Shown here piece by piece: positions 8,872-17,440 of a DNA stretch of 25,000 nucleotides; the first letter of the stretch is position 1, and every line of letters starts with the position of its first letter. Below the pieces are notes generated by a model, which worked only from the letters and a program-made list of their open reading frames with translations, did no database searches and was not told where the DNA came from. The stretch is from Monoplex corrugatus (Eukaryota; Mollusca; Gastropoda; Littorinimorpha; Ranellidae). Position numbers and translations under genes: made by a program. The DNA lies in assembly GCA_030674185.1 (NCBI GenBank), contig CM060307.1, positions 55,466,481 through 55,491,480 on the forward strand, written 5' to 3'.

Positions 8872-9406
8872 AGCAAAACAATGGTCCAACTCAACAACAT
8901 CTGGAAAGACAGAGGCATACCAACAGGCCTGAAAGTTAGACATTTAAAATGTTTGATCTGGCTAGTTATGATTTATGGCTGCGAAGCCTGGACTATGAGA
9001 AAAACTGATTGCAGAAGTATCGAGTCAGAAGAGATGTGGTTTTATAGGAGACTACGACGTGTCAAATGAAAAGACAGGAGAACTAATGAAAGTGTCCTGG
9101 AAGAACTTGATACCATCAGAAAACTACTAGCAGACATCAACAAGAGAAGACTAAAATACATTGACCATGTGTCACGCAAAAAGAACACGGACCTCGTGGC
9201 AAACATCTTTCAAGGAAAAACAGTGGCGATAAGGAAAAAGGCAAACCTCCGATTTCATACATCGAGAACATAACCAACATCAATGGCCTAAATATTCAAG
9301 AAGTTGTCCACAAAAGTCAAGACAGAGCGGCATGGGGAGAGATGGTGGCATCAAGAAGTGCAGCGACCAACACCGAACCCGGTGACACCGACAGGTGAGA
9401 CAGGTG
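8872..9406 (+). mobile_element. 5'-truncated RTE-like LINE with target-site duplication
   Basis: The + frame from 8872 encodes the thumb and C-terminal part of an RTE-like ORF2: GLKVRHLKCLIWLVMIYGCE, AWTMRKTD, RRLRRVK, then TGA at 9067-9069 where relatives usually have Trp. It continues VLEELDTIRKLLADINKRRL and KYIDHVSRKKNTDLVANIFQ. A frameshift near 9220-9235 moves to GKPPISYIENITNINGLNIQ and QDRAAWGEM, ending GDTDR-stop at 9403-9405. The copy ends with a GACAGGTGA duplication that overlaps the stop, and the 13-bp direct repeat follows at once. About 175 codons survive. It is dead (one nonsense, one frameshift) but its insertion boundaries are exact. Confidence 0.85.
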
Positions 9407-9419
9407 AGTTTTGTCCATG
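9407..9419. repeat. Target-site duplication, right copy
   Basis: Identical to 8859-8871. It begins directly after the GACAGGTG tail of the LINE. Confidence 0.85.
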
Positions 9420-9447
9420 GGCTGTGGTATAGGCCAGTTTGGTATTC

Positions 9448-9460
9448 ATCAGTTGATGTG
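9448..9460. repeat. SINE target-site duplication, left copy
   Basis: ATCAGTTGATGTG, matching 9851-9863 (ATCAGTTGGTGTG) with one mismatch. Confidence 0.75.
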
Positions 9461-9850
9461 ACGGGTGCAATAGTCAAATGGGTAAAACGACAGACTTTCA
9501 AAAAGAAGGTCTAGGTTAGATCCTGCCAGGGTATCTCCACCAAATCGGTGAAGGGTGGAGATTTTTTTCGATCTGCCAAATCAACATGTGCGTGCGTATG
9601 CCCGCAACACCTCAGACTTGCACGTCAAATATTGTGTAAGTTAAGTCCGTGTCCGGTGGCATATAAAAACATGAACACACCCAGCATGCACGCCCACTGA
9701 AGACGGAGTAAGCATACTGTGTATACTGTGTATCAACATATCGCCTACACAGTGTGGGCAAAACAACGTGATACATACGCCCATCCGAGAAAAAAACAAA
9801 ACAAAAACAAACAAACAAACAAACAAACGGCAAAACTGAAAAACGAACAG
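9461..9850 (+). mobile_element. tRNA-derived SINE (family A) with (CAAA)n tail and target duplications
   Basis: Starts ACGGGTGCAATAGTCAAATG, a degenerate A-box region. GGTCTAGGTTAGATCCTGCC carries a B box GTTAGATCC, one base off GWTCRANNC. The core GGTGAAGGGTGGAGATTTTT follows and is shared with the minus-strand SINE at 6990-7215. Then come AACATGTGCGTGCGTATG, AACACACCCAGCATGCACGC and TGAAGACGGAGTAAGCATAC. It ends in (CAAA)n at about 9788-9827. 13-bp near-identical direct repeats flank it. About 390 bp, so essentially full length. The body matches a SINE I recall as abundant in gastropods. It is non-coding and would depend on LINE machinery. Confidence 0.8.
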
Positions 9851-9863
9851 ATCAGTTGGTGTG
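9851..9863. repeat. SINE target-site duplication, right copy
   Basis: ATCAGTTGGTGTG, one mismatch from 9448-9460. Confidence 0.75.
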
Positions 9864-10367
9864 GTGAGGTATTGTAGAACGTGGTGGTAAAGCTTTTAAG
9901 GAAAGGGGCTGTTTATTGGAATCAAATGAAACACGGTGCTCACACCTTGTGCTACAAAAGCCTCAATAACGCAGCCCCCGATTACCTGTCAAGCCTACTT
10001 GAGATCTATGTTCCCTCACGTACCCTCCGCTCTGCCTCTGATCCTCTGACTCTTCGCTTTCCACGCACTAAGCTCAATACCTATGGTCCACGAGCCTTCT
10101 CTGTTTCTGGTCCACTCTCCTGGAACAAACTTCCTCTCTCAGTCCGTCAGCAACCTACTTTTGTCTCCTTCAAGTCCGCTCTCAAAACTCACCTTTTCTC
10201 TCCTGCATAAAATCCTAACCTCACTCAACCCTCCCCTCTGCGGCCTGTCTCCGCTCGGAGGGAGTCACATGGTTGTAATATATGGTTGTATGCTGTGCTC
10301 TCTATGGTTTTCCATTGCTTTTATTCTTGCTTTTATTGCTTTTATTCTTTCTCCCCATTTATAGCCA

Positions 10368-10416
<49 letters not shown>

Positions 10417-10550
10417 TTCTGTATGTGTGCGTGCGTGTGTGTGCGAGCGTGCGTGCCTGCGTGTGTGTCTGCTTCAGCGCTTAGATTTGATTTTATCAAG
10501 ATTTTGCGCTATATAAATATTGTAATTATTTTTTATTATTATTACACCTT
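9864..10550 (+). mobile_element. L2/CR1-like LINE 3' end
   Basis: The + frame ending with TAA at 10208-10210 carries HTLCYKSLNNAAPDYLSSLL, then YVPSRTLRSASDPLTLRFPR, TYGPRAFSVSGPLSWNKLP, and FVSFKSALKTHLFSPA. This is the diagnostic C-terminus of L2/CR1-group ORF2 ('APxYLSxLL', 'RxLRS', 'GxRAFSxxxPxxWNxLP', 'FKxxLKTxLF'). No RT catalytic motifs are present, so it is a 5'-truncated copy. The 3' UTR holds a (GT)n tract at 10371-10415 and ends GCGCTATATAAATATTG and a (TTA)n-like tail, typical of this group. The 5' limit is uncertain. About 110 codons are intact. Confidence 0.75.
10371..10466. repeat. (GT)n microsatellite inside the L2-like LINE 3' UTR
   Basis: Pure (GT)n at 10371-10415, then diverged GTGC/GTGT to about 10466. 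Confidence 0.9.
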
Positions 10551-11767
10551 CCACACCAGCTAAATTGTCCTGTGTTTTCTGTCCCATCTGACAGTCCAGC
10601 ACCAGGTGTGTCTTGTTCACTTGTGAATGAGCTTTTTGGAGCTGACTGCTTAATCTTTATGTTATCCGGAAAACTTAAATGCCCCTGGGACGTCCCATGC
10701 CTTGTGCGTCTTTAGCCTATATATATATCTACTTTTTTCAACTTCACAGAACACCACAGAAGAATAGACATAGTTCACTACTGTATAAACAAAGTTACTT
10801 CAGTAACATATTGATACAAAAACAGACACAAATTCCATACACTCGGACTCCAAGACCTTGCCAGCGTATAGGATTCAGGCCCAGGTTTATAGCATATGTC
10901 TTGATCGGCTTAGATCTCATCCGTCACATAGCATCCGTAATGTCAGTGCGTATAACAAAATTTATTCCCGGCGTGGATCGCCATCTTAAAAAACCGAAAG
11001 TGAAACTCATAAAACTAAATCACACAAGGAGGATGCCCATGTATAGACATACATAACGGTCCTACTGATTGGCTGACAGGGACGTCCTCTTTGTATGGCT
11101 GCCCTATCAGGTTATCAGTAGTGAATGCTTAATTAACATATGTCGTCCATGCAGCCACATATGAAGAAAGCGGACCGGTTGTGATACCGATCTGCCTCTG
11201 TGCTCATTTCCTCAGGCTTAGCTCAATGGAGATCTACTCTTTTGAGGAGAACAATTTACAGCGCTCGAGCTGATTCTTAAAACAGCAGAATAGAGCTGGG
11301 TCATTTAGAGTCAATACGAACATTTGGCACTAGTGCTGTTGTGCTGTTAGGACTGAAGCTGAAATGTTTTACATGTGTAAAATTCAGTTATTTGCCCTTT
11401 CTGTACTTTCTTAACTTTTTCCCATTCATTTCTAACCCGCCTTCTTTCTTTTTTCTGACTTTCTTTTTTATTTTGAGAAAAGAAATTTAGACGTTTTCTT
11501 CCATTAACAGCGCAGCATGAAATGGAGAGAAAGCCTAGCAATTTGGGAACACATAGTTCTTTTCTAAAGTACTGCTCCAAAAGTACCTTTTAATTTTTCT
11601 TTTGGAAACATAGGGCACATATGACGTAAATCGACCCAAAGAAAATAGGAATCATGCACAGTCGTGTGAATGAGCGCACACGCACGTGCTTTGACACGAC
11701 CAAAGGATCGAAACGATTTTTCTGCTGTTGATGGACTAATCCTGTTATCGTGGTAAAAGTCATTAAA
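10551..11767. other. Unassigned intergenic stretch
   Basis: About 1.2 kb with no gene, RNA or transposon motif I can support. An open frame of 125 codons (+, 10679-11056) has no domain features. GACCTTGCCAGCGTATAGGA at about 10855 faintly echoes the family C repeat. Confidence 0.4.
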
Positions 11768-11836
11768 AAACCAAACCAAAACAAACAAACCAAACCAAAC
11801 CAAACCAAACCAAACACAAACCAAACCAAAAACCAA
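11768..11836. repeat. (AAACC)n pentanucleotide microsatellite
   Basis: About twelve AAACC/AAACA units on the + strand. The opposite strand gives a Trp/Phe/Gly-rich open frame that is not a gene. Confidence 0.9.
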
Positions 11837-11994
11837 CTATAGCAGATACTGAAATCGGTAATGCTGGACTTTTATGAATAGATTCCATCCATAATCGAGA
11901 TACATGAGTCAGTAAATGTGAAAACATAAAGCAAGGAAGTCTTGAAGTAGGAATTTAGAGGGATTCACCGTACTCAGATAATTCCATACGCACT

Positions 11995-12180
11995 CAACCA
12001 TAATCTGCCAGTGATTATTGGCAGATTCCTTGAACACGCACAAAACCCTATGTGATGGCAGAGTCATGAAGTGGGGAAGAAAGGGAAGAAGATTAGGGCA
12101 GATGAAACATTAAACTCACACCATCAGAATGAATTGGAGTTTTAACGATGGGCACGAACGTGCCAGTCATTATGTTGCAG
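11995..12180 (-). mobile_element. Interspersed repeat family C, copy 2
   Basis: The reverse complement reads CTGCAACATAATGACTGG, GTGCCCATCGTTAAAACTCC, ATTCTGATGGTGTGAG, CTCTGCCATCACATAGGG and GTTCAAGGAATCTGCC. This is collinear with 2318-2515. It terminates in a perfect palindrome at 12002-12027 (AATCTGCCA / TGGCAGATT, 8-nt loop). No coding capacity. Probably a SINE or other non-autonomous element. Confidence 0.6.
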
Positions 12181-12194
12181 TTCGGAACTGAAGA

Positions 12195-12490
12195 TAAGAG
12201 TGGCAGAATAGTTCAGGTGTTCGCATGCCAATAACTAAACTCAGGGTATCAGGTTTGTTTCCCATAGAGGCCTCAACTTTTCTCCTCAGTTTGACTGCAA
12301 AATCGAACTGAACGGGTAGTCCTTCGGAGGGGGACAAAAAAATGAGTCGGACCCGTGTGGCCTGCGCGCGCTAAGATCCCACGGCATTTGAGAATCGTGA
12401 AAACCAGGGCATTCGCTCAGCTGCCCTAGCACAAAACTATTGGAGAGATAGGTTCGTTTCCCAGATCCCTCCTCTTGAGACCTAATTATC
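12195..12490 (+). mobile_element. tRNA-derived SINE (family B)
   Basis: The head at about 12199-12275 reads AGTGGCAGAATAGTTCAGGT, then ATCAGGTTTGTTTCCCATAG, a degenerate pol III A/B box pair followed by GAGGCCTC. The body TTTGACTGCAAAATCGAACT, TAGTCCTTCGGAGGGGGAC, CCCGTGTGG and AGATCCCACGGCA matches a SINE core I remember as widespread in molluscs. A second tRNA-like segment may follow (12404-12470, with GATAGGTTCGTTTCCCAGAT). The copy is diverged. The right boundary is approximate. Confidence 0.6.
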
Positions 12491-12740
12491 CTTCTTGCTC
12501 TTCTGAAGTTTTTTTTGTAGAAAAAAAAGCAACAACGGCAACAAAACGAGAAACCGGAAAAGAGAGAATACATGTGCATGACAGAGAAGATGACAACTTG
12601 GGTCAAGGGTCATTCGTCGAACAGGCTTGAATGTACTCGAGCTCTGCATCTTTGTGTGTGTTCGTTCGTTATTTCTTTTAACGTCTGTTCACATATATGC
12701 TTTTAGACGAAAAAAAAATCATAAAGACAGTTTAACATAT
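12491..12740. other. Unassigned AT-rich spacer
   Basis: T-run and A-run near 12510-12530, otherwise featureless. The 3' end of the RNase H LINE may lie near 12740-12760, where the minus strand is T-rich. Confidence 0.35.
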
Positions 12741-13063
12741 CAATTAACATTAAAAAAAATTATAGGACAATAGAAAAGCAATCATAACATTAGAACGATC
12801 AGGTTTTAACAGATTGCTCAGGGCTGCGCGCGCGCGAGCGCGCGCGCGTGTGTGTGTGTGCACGTATACGCACGCGCATGCAACGAGCGTGTCCCGTGCT
12901 GGGTTATGACAAACCATCTGTGATTATCTGGTGGGGGTAGAGGGGTAGAAGAGGATAATCTTACCGAATAAAAACATTGTAACAGTCAAGGAGTAATGAT
13001 AAAACTAACAAGCAAACAAACAGAGGTAGGTGGGAGTTACAGGTATAAAACAATCGGTCTTAA
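12741..13063 (-). other. Probable 3' UTR of the RNase H LINE with CG/TG tract
   Basis: Follows the stop of the RNase H frame on the minus strand. Contains an alternating (CG)n(TG)n segment (about 12826-12875). No coding signal. Assignment to the LINE is inferred from position. The true end is not visible. Confidence 0.4.
12826..12875. repeat. (CG)n-(TG)n alternating purine-pyrimidine tract
   Basis: CGCGCGCGCG, a GAGCG break, further CGCG and then TGTGTGTG, followed by CACGTATACGCACGCGCATG. Strong Z-DNA-forming sequence in an otherwise AT-rich area. Confidence 0.85.
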
Positions 13064-14108
13064 TCAAAGAAAACGACCTACGGGACTGTGCAGTAAATGC
13101 CTAGCAAAGTGCAAATACAAAGTGAAATCAGTGTGTTTCTGTTTCAATTTTGAAAATGATACAGGGAAATAAGGTCGCATTCGCTGACAACACAAAAGGT
13201 GTTTAACTGTTATAGACTCACTACAGACACATTTGATGGTATTATTGAAATTTGTCCGAAGTGAGTTCAGATATAATCTGTAAGCTAAAGTTATTTCTAG
13301 TCTTGTAAAACCCTGGTAATTTACGATGAAGGGGCGATAGTGACATTGCGCTTTTACTTTCTTTTCTAGTATAGCATTCATTTCATGTTCAGAGAGTCGT
13401 AAATCAAGTTTAGCACTTTTAGCGATTCTATCGACTCGATCATTATTTATGATACCACAGTGTGATGGAATCCAACAAAAAGTAACGTGAGTATTTTTTG
13501 TTATTAAACAATGAATTAAAAAGTTTATCTCAAATATTAACGTACTATTTACTTTAAATTTGCAGCTCGTCAGGGATTGTAATGCGGATTTCGAAGCTAC
13601 ACATAATAAGATACTAAATATATCTATGGGTAGATCTACTATATATTTCAGTGCCATTAGGATGGCAACGAATTCAGATGTGAAGATTGAGTGTCCCTGT
13701 CCTAAAGAGTAAGCCTTTTCTACTTTTAAGTTTGTAATTATAAAACCAGCGCCTGCTGCACCATCATCTAGAACAGAGCCATCAGTAAATATTTTCAAGT
13801 GATGTGAATATTTTTCATGCAGATGAGACAGAACGTCAATTGCCAACAGGTACGGATTAATATCTTTTCTCAAGTCAGTTTCAATGTAGTTGATAACAAA
13901 AGTAGCAATGGACAATTCCCAGGGGGGTAGAGGGCAACATATCAGTTTATGTGAAACTTTTTTAGGTGCTACTCTGCAAATTTCGAAGAGCTCATTTGTG
14001 TAAGTGGATATTGTTTCTTATGCCTTTATTGTTCTTGATCTGTTGGGGAAATGGATATCAGACCGAATTTTAAGATCCGTGTCAACATAGTTAGCTACTG
14101 CATTTGCT
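13064..14108 (-). pseudogene. LINE ORF2 RNase H domain and C-terminus
   Basis: Continuous from 13915 to 13064, and recognisable in the same frame back to about 14107 (NAVANYVDTDLKIRSDIHFP) through a TAA near 14020. RNase H signatures: IFTDGSVLDDGAAGAGF (first Asp), FTSEFVAILMALKYI (Glu), LLCVASKSALQSL, and FCWIPSHCGIINNDRVDRIA (final Asp). The third position is normally Asp in 'SDSKSAL'-type sequence. Here it is Ala, so the active site is broken. The C-terminal tail contains CVCSES...VKHLLCCQRM, a reduced Cys/His cluster, and ends SPVGRFL. In an active element it would degrade RNA of the RNA-DNA hybrid during reverse transcription. Confidence 0.85.
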
Positions 14109-16097
14109 CTAACTTAAATATTTAGCAGCTGATAACTTCCTCCAGTCTTCCAAAGGAAGGATGCCGGCTATTTTATATACTTCTTGTGTTTTTGTATACA
14201 CCGGTACCCCAAAAGCACATTTAACAGCTTTACTATCTAAGCTTTGAAGTTTTTTCAAATAACATTTTGGGGCTGAAAAATAGACCTCTTGGCCATAAGC
14301 CAACTTTGATCTGACTAAAGCTGTTACAAGATGTAACAACGTTTTAGTGTCCTGCCCCCATGACTGTTTACTAATTATTTTTTTTATTAAATTAAAGCTT
14401 TTCACGGCTTTGTATAACAAGGCATCAATATGTACTTTCCATTGTAAACTAGAAGTCAAGTGAACTCCCAGAAATTTCACCTGAGTGGTATATTTCAGTT
14501 CCTCCTTATCAATTTTGAACAGTGGTAACTCTTGAGGACTGAAACCATTATTAAAAAGAATCATGTCTTTTCATTGGATATTTCCAGACCGTTAACTTTC
14601 AAGTAAGTGGAAATGTGATCAATTTCACGTTGATAGATCTTTTTAATATAGGTTATTTCTCTTAAGGAAGTCTTCCTTTTCAACGAAACATTCATCCAGA
14701 TCGCTATATCATCAGCGTACTGAGCTAAGTTCACATTGTTTGAGACTTGTGTTGGCAGGTCATTGATCAAAATATTAAATAAAAGAGGAGATATTATGGA
14801 ACCCTGTGGAATTCCCATGTTTACAGGTCGTTTTTCAGAGTATGTATTACCTATTTTAGCGACTATACTTCGATCACTAATAAATGCTTTGATGAAATAA
14901 TAAATATTACCTTTGAGACCAATATGTTTCAATTTCAAGAAAAGTCTTGCATGCCAGACTTGATCATACGCTTTTTTAAGATCAAAAAAGGTAGCTAAGA
15001 CATTTTTCCTTCTCGCAAACTGAGTTTTTGTTTGAGTCGTTAATTTGACTAAATGGTCTGTCGTCGATCTACCTTTTCGAAATCCAGATTTGTTAATAGG
15101 TATTATATTATTTTTCTCACAAAAATAAGTCAGTCGATTCAAAGTAATTTTTTCTATTAGTTTCGAAACATGGGATGTAAGAGAGATAGGCCTGTAAGTA
15201 CCTGGATCAGAGCGTGGTTTATTAGCTTTCGGTACAGGTATCACAATTGAAATCTTCCAAATGTCAGGTATGCGACCACTTTCTCAGCATTTTAGTATGA
15301 TGTGGTGTAAGTATTTAATCCATTTCTCTGGTAAATGATTTAAAAAAGGGTATACGAAATGCCATCCAGTCCTACAGCCGATTTTTTATTGTTCAAAGAG
15401 AGAGAAGAGCATCTTTAAGTTCTTGTAACGTAATTTTTGAATTTATGTACATGTGACTACCGGGGGGAGGATCTGAGTATTCTTCAGATTCCTCAATTTT
15501 TCGTCTTTTCTCCTGAATTGGTGGAGACAAGCTAGTGGAATTACTTGCTCTTGAAAAGAACTGTACAAATTCTTCAGCTTTCTGAGATGACGAAGGGAAT
15601 TCATTGTTTTTAATCTTAATAGGAAACTGTGGTAAATGAAATCCATTTTTCATTTCTTTGACCTTATTCCAAATTTTAGGAAGATCTTTAGGACCGAAAA
15701 TTTGTTGAGAACAGAAATCTGACCAATAACTCTTTTTGGCTTGGGCTATGACCTTGTTTGAATGAATCTTTGCCATTTTCATATTGTAATGGTCTTCTGG
15801 AGATTTAGTTTTTAAGTAGGCTTTACACGTTTTCTTTTTTTCGTTCTTAGCTTCTTTACATAATTGATTCCACCAGCTATTTCCAACAAAATTACCTTTG
15901 TTTACATTTTTCCTTTTTGGAATTGAATTTTTTGCTGCCTCATGTAATGTGTTTGTGAAGTGTGAATATATATAATTAACACTGTCGCTCTCGTTGAACG
16001 TGCAATCTTTTCCCATTAAAATCGTGTGGTATTTTACCGTTTGCACGGTTGTACATATATCTAGCAATACAGTCATCTTGTTCTGGTTCTTTAGCAA
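14109..16097 (-). pseudogene. LINE ORF2 linker and reverse transcriptase
   Basis: 16097-15393 is a Lys/Ser-rich linker (WWNQLCKEAKNEKKK, AQAKKSYWSDFC). After a frameshift near 15390, AVGLDGIS opens the RT, and an in-frame TGA near 15285 precedes SGRIPDIWKISIVIPVPK. The 15244-14561 segment has YRPISLTS, GFRKGRSTTDHL, motif A TFFDLKKAYDQVWH, motif B GIPQGSIISPLLFNILINDL and motif C QYADDIAIW. All three catalytic Asp remain. A second shift at 14561-14564, where TGA and ATG overlap, leads to the thumb (VKFLGVHLTSSLQW, VTALVRSKLAYG). Catalytic residues survive, but the frame is broken at least three times. Confidence 0.88.
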
Positions 16098-16794
16098 ATA
16101 ATTACTGTCATAATTGGCAGATGATCACTTCCAAGGGAGTCGGATGTAATATCCCGTATACAATTAATGACGAGGTCAGGTGATAATAAAGTCAAGTCAA
16201 TGGCGGAAGCTTTATGTTTAGGATTATCTGGTAGTCTAGTTATTCGACCGTCATTTAATAATACCAAGCCAGAGTCAACGATGTTTTCAACAAAACGATT
16301 GTTAGACACATATTGGCAGTCTTTGTCCCAGAATGGAGAATGGGCATTAAAATCTCCAGGCGATCAACCATTTCTCAGCATGTTCTAAAGTTCGTAGCCA
16401 GTCACTGTTGTTTCCGTCAGGGCTACGTGGATAATAAACAGACATGATATTTAAAGTTGACACATAGTTAATTTTCACTTTCACAGCCACACAATAAACA
16501 CCATCCGTGTCCTTTGGCACAGGAGGCTGAATGATTTTATAGTCCCACATCTTTACGGATATATATAGCTGCATATGTCCTTGAGTTATGATCACAAATG
16601 TGTGTCACAGGAGGAAAGTAATAGTCCTCTAACTTCGGTAATTTACTTTTCGTCACATTCATGGACTGTAAGGCGACAATATGATACTTATTTTCGGATA
16701 AGTAGTGCTGGAGATGAAGAAGATTCATATTGATGGAACGATTGTTCCACTGAAGAACAAAAAAACCTGTTTTAGAACGTTTTTTGACTTGCAT
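16091..16794 (-). pseudogene. LINE ORF2 apurinic-type endonuclease domain
   Basis: Three overlapping frames. 16794-16540: TGFFVLQWNNRSI, HIVALQSMNV, RTYAAIYIRKD. 16595-16350: PPVPKDTDGVYCVAVKV, NIMSVYYPRSPDG. About 16362-16091: GDFNAHSPFWDKDCQYVSNN, SAIDLTLLSPDLV, SLGSDHLPIMTVI. These match the APE-like endonuclease of LINEs, which nicks target DNA: N (QWN), GDFNAH, ID, and SDH with the catalytic His. The metal-binding Glu usually found as 'LQET' is Ser here ('LQSM'). The first ATG at 16792-16794 directly precedes the domain and is a plausible ORF2 start. Two frameshifts make it non-functional. Confidence 0.85.
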
Positions 16795-16913
16795 AACTAA
16801 CCAAAAACAACAACAACAACAACAAAAACAGTAGGAAACAACTATATAAAGGAAGTAACAAAAAATAAAATGTTAAAAGAAATCAAGGATGCTGATAGCT
16901 TTGGCGAAAGTAA
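16795..16913. other. Spacer between the two minus-strand LINEs
   Basis: (CAA)n at 16806-16828 and AT-rich sequence. In the nested-insertion model this is the ORF1-ORF2 spacer of the RNase H LINE. GCGAAAGTAA at 16904-16913 would be one half of the target duplication of the inserted element. Confidence 0.4.
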
Positions 16914-16950
16914 GAACAACCTGTCCTTCCTTCCTTCCTGTCCCTTAACC

Positions 16951-17440
16951 CTATCCAGGGTCGTGGGGGCTCCACATGGATAAACGTCGCACCGTCTGTC
17001 TCCACCTCTGTCTGTCATGAGCAAGGGTCTGGGTCGTGGCAAAGCTTTTTTCTGTCCATTCGTCAATATTGTCCATCCACCTTTTTCTCTGTCTGCCTCT
17101 TTTTCTTCCCCCCTGAACTGTTCCTTGGAGTATTGTTTTTGATAGTCCGTTAGTTCTTGTCACGTGACCATACCACCGAAGTTTCCTTTTTCTTACTGTT
17201 GTCAGAAGGTTTTCATAGTTTTTGACATGCTGTGAAATTGTTCTTCGTACTTCCTCATTGGTAATGTGGTCTTTGTATGAGATGCCAAGCACTCTTCTAA
17301 AGCATCTCATTTCTACTGCCAGGATCTTCTTTTGCAGTTCTGCTGTTAGTGTCCATGACTCGCACGCGTAGAGAAAGATTGACAGGACCAATGCGTGCAT
17401 TAGCTTCAGTTTGGAAGTGAGGGCGATGTTTTTGTCCTCC
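16951..17440 (-). pseudogene. RTE-like LINE ORF2, C-terminal part after the frameshift
   Basis: Continues from the main frame after a one-base shift near 17435-17440. DKNIALTSKLKL is followed by LSIFLYACESWTLTAELQKK, RCFRRVLGISYKDHITNEEV, LLTTVRKRKLRWYGHVTRTN, TILQGTVQGGRKRGRQRKRW and MDNIDEWTEKSF, ending SMWSPHDPG-stop. This is the conserved thumb and basic C-terminal region of RTE-like ORF2. The R/K-rich 'GGRKRGRQRKRWMDNI' block is its signature and presumably binds nucleic acid. No other lesion is visible, so loss of function, if any, depends on this single shift, which could even be a sequencing or assembly error. Confidence 0.85.

Larger units (their letters stand above)
13064..16794 (-). 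mobile_element. Degenerate LINE with endonuclease, reverse transcriptase and RNase H
   Basis: Minus-strand pieces in several frames line up in the order apurinic-type endonuclease (16794-16091), linker and reverse transcriptase (about 16097-14109), RNase H (about 14108-13064). This order is that of RNase H-bearing non-LTR retrotransposons (I/Nimb/Ingi-like groups). It is AT-rich compared with the neighbouring RTE-like LINE. At least four frameshifts and several in-frame stops show it is an old, dead copy. It is nearly full length for ORF2. The (TTG)n at about 16808-16826 just upstream is non-coding. Confidence 0.85.

Noticed and set aside
10679..11056. 125-codon + strand frame as a host gene
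   Set aside because: No domain, signal peptide or biased composition. Length is compatible with chance in a window of this size.
14561..14567. ATGA stop-start overlap as translational coupling
   Set aside because: The two frames are halves of one reverse transcriptase domain in a decayed LINE, so this is a frameshift lesion, not coupled ORFs.
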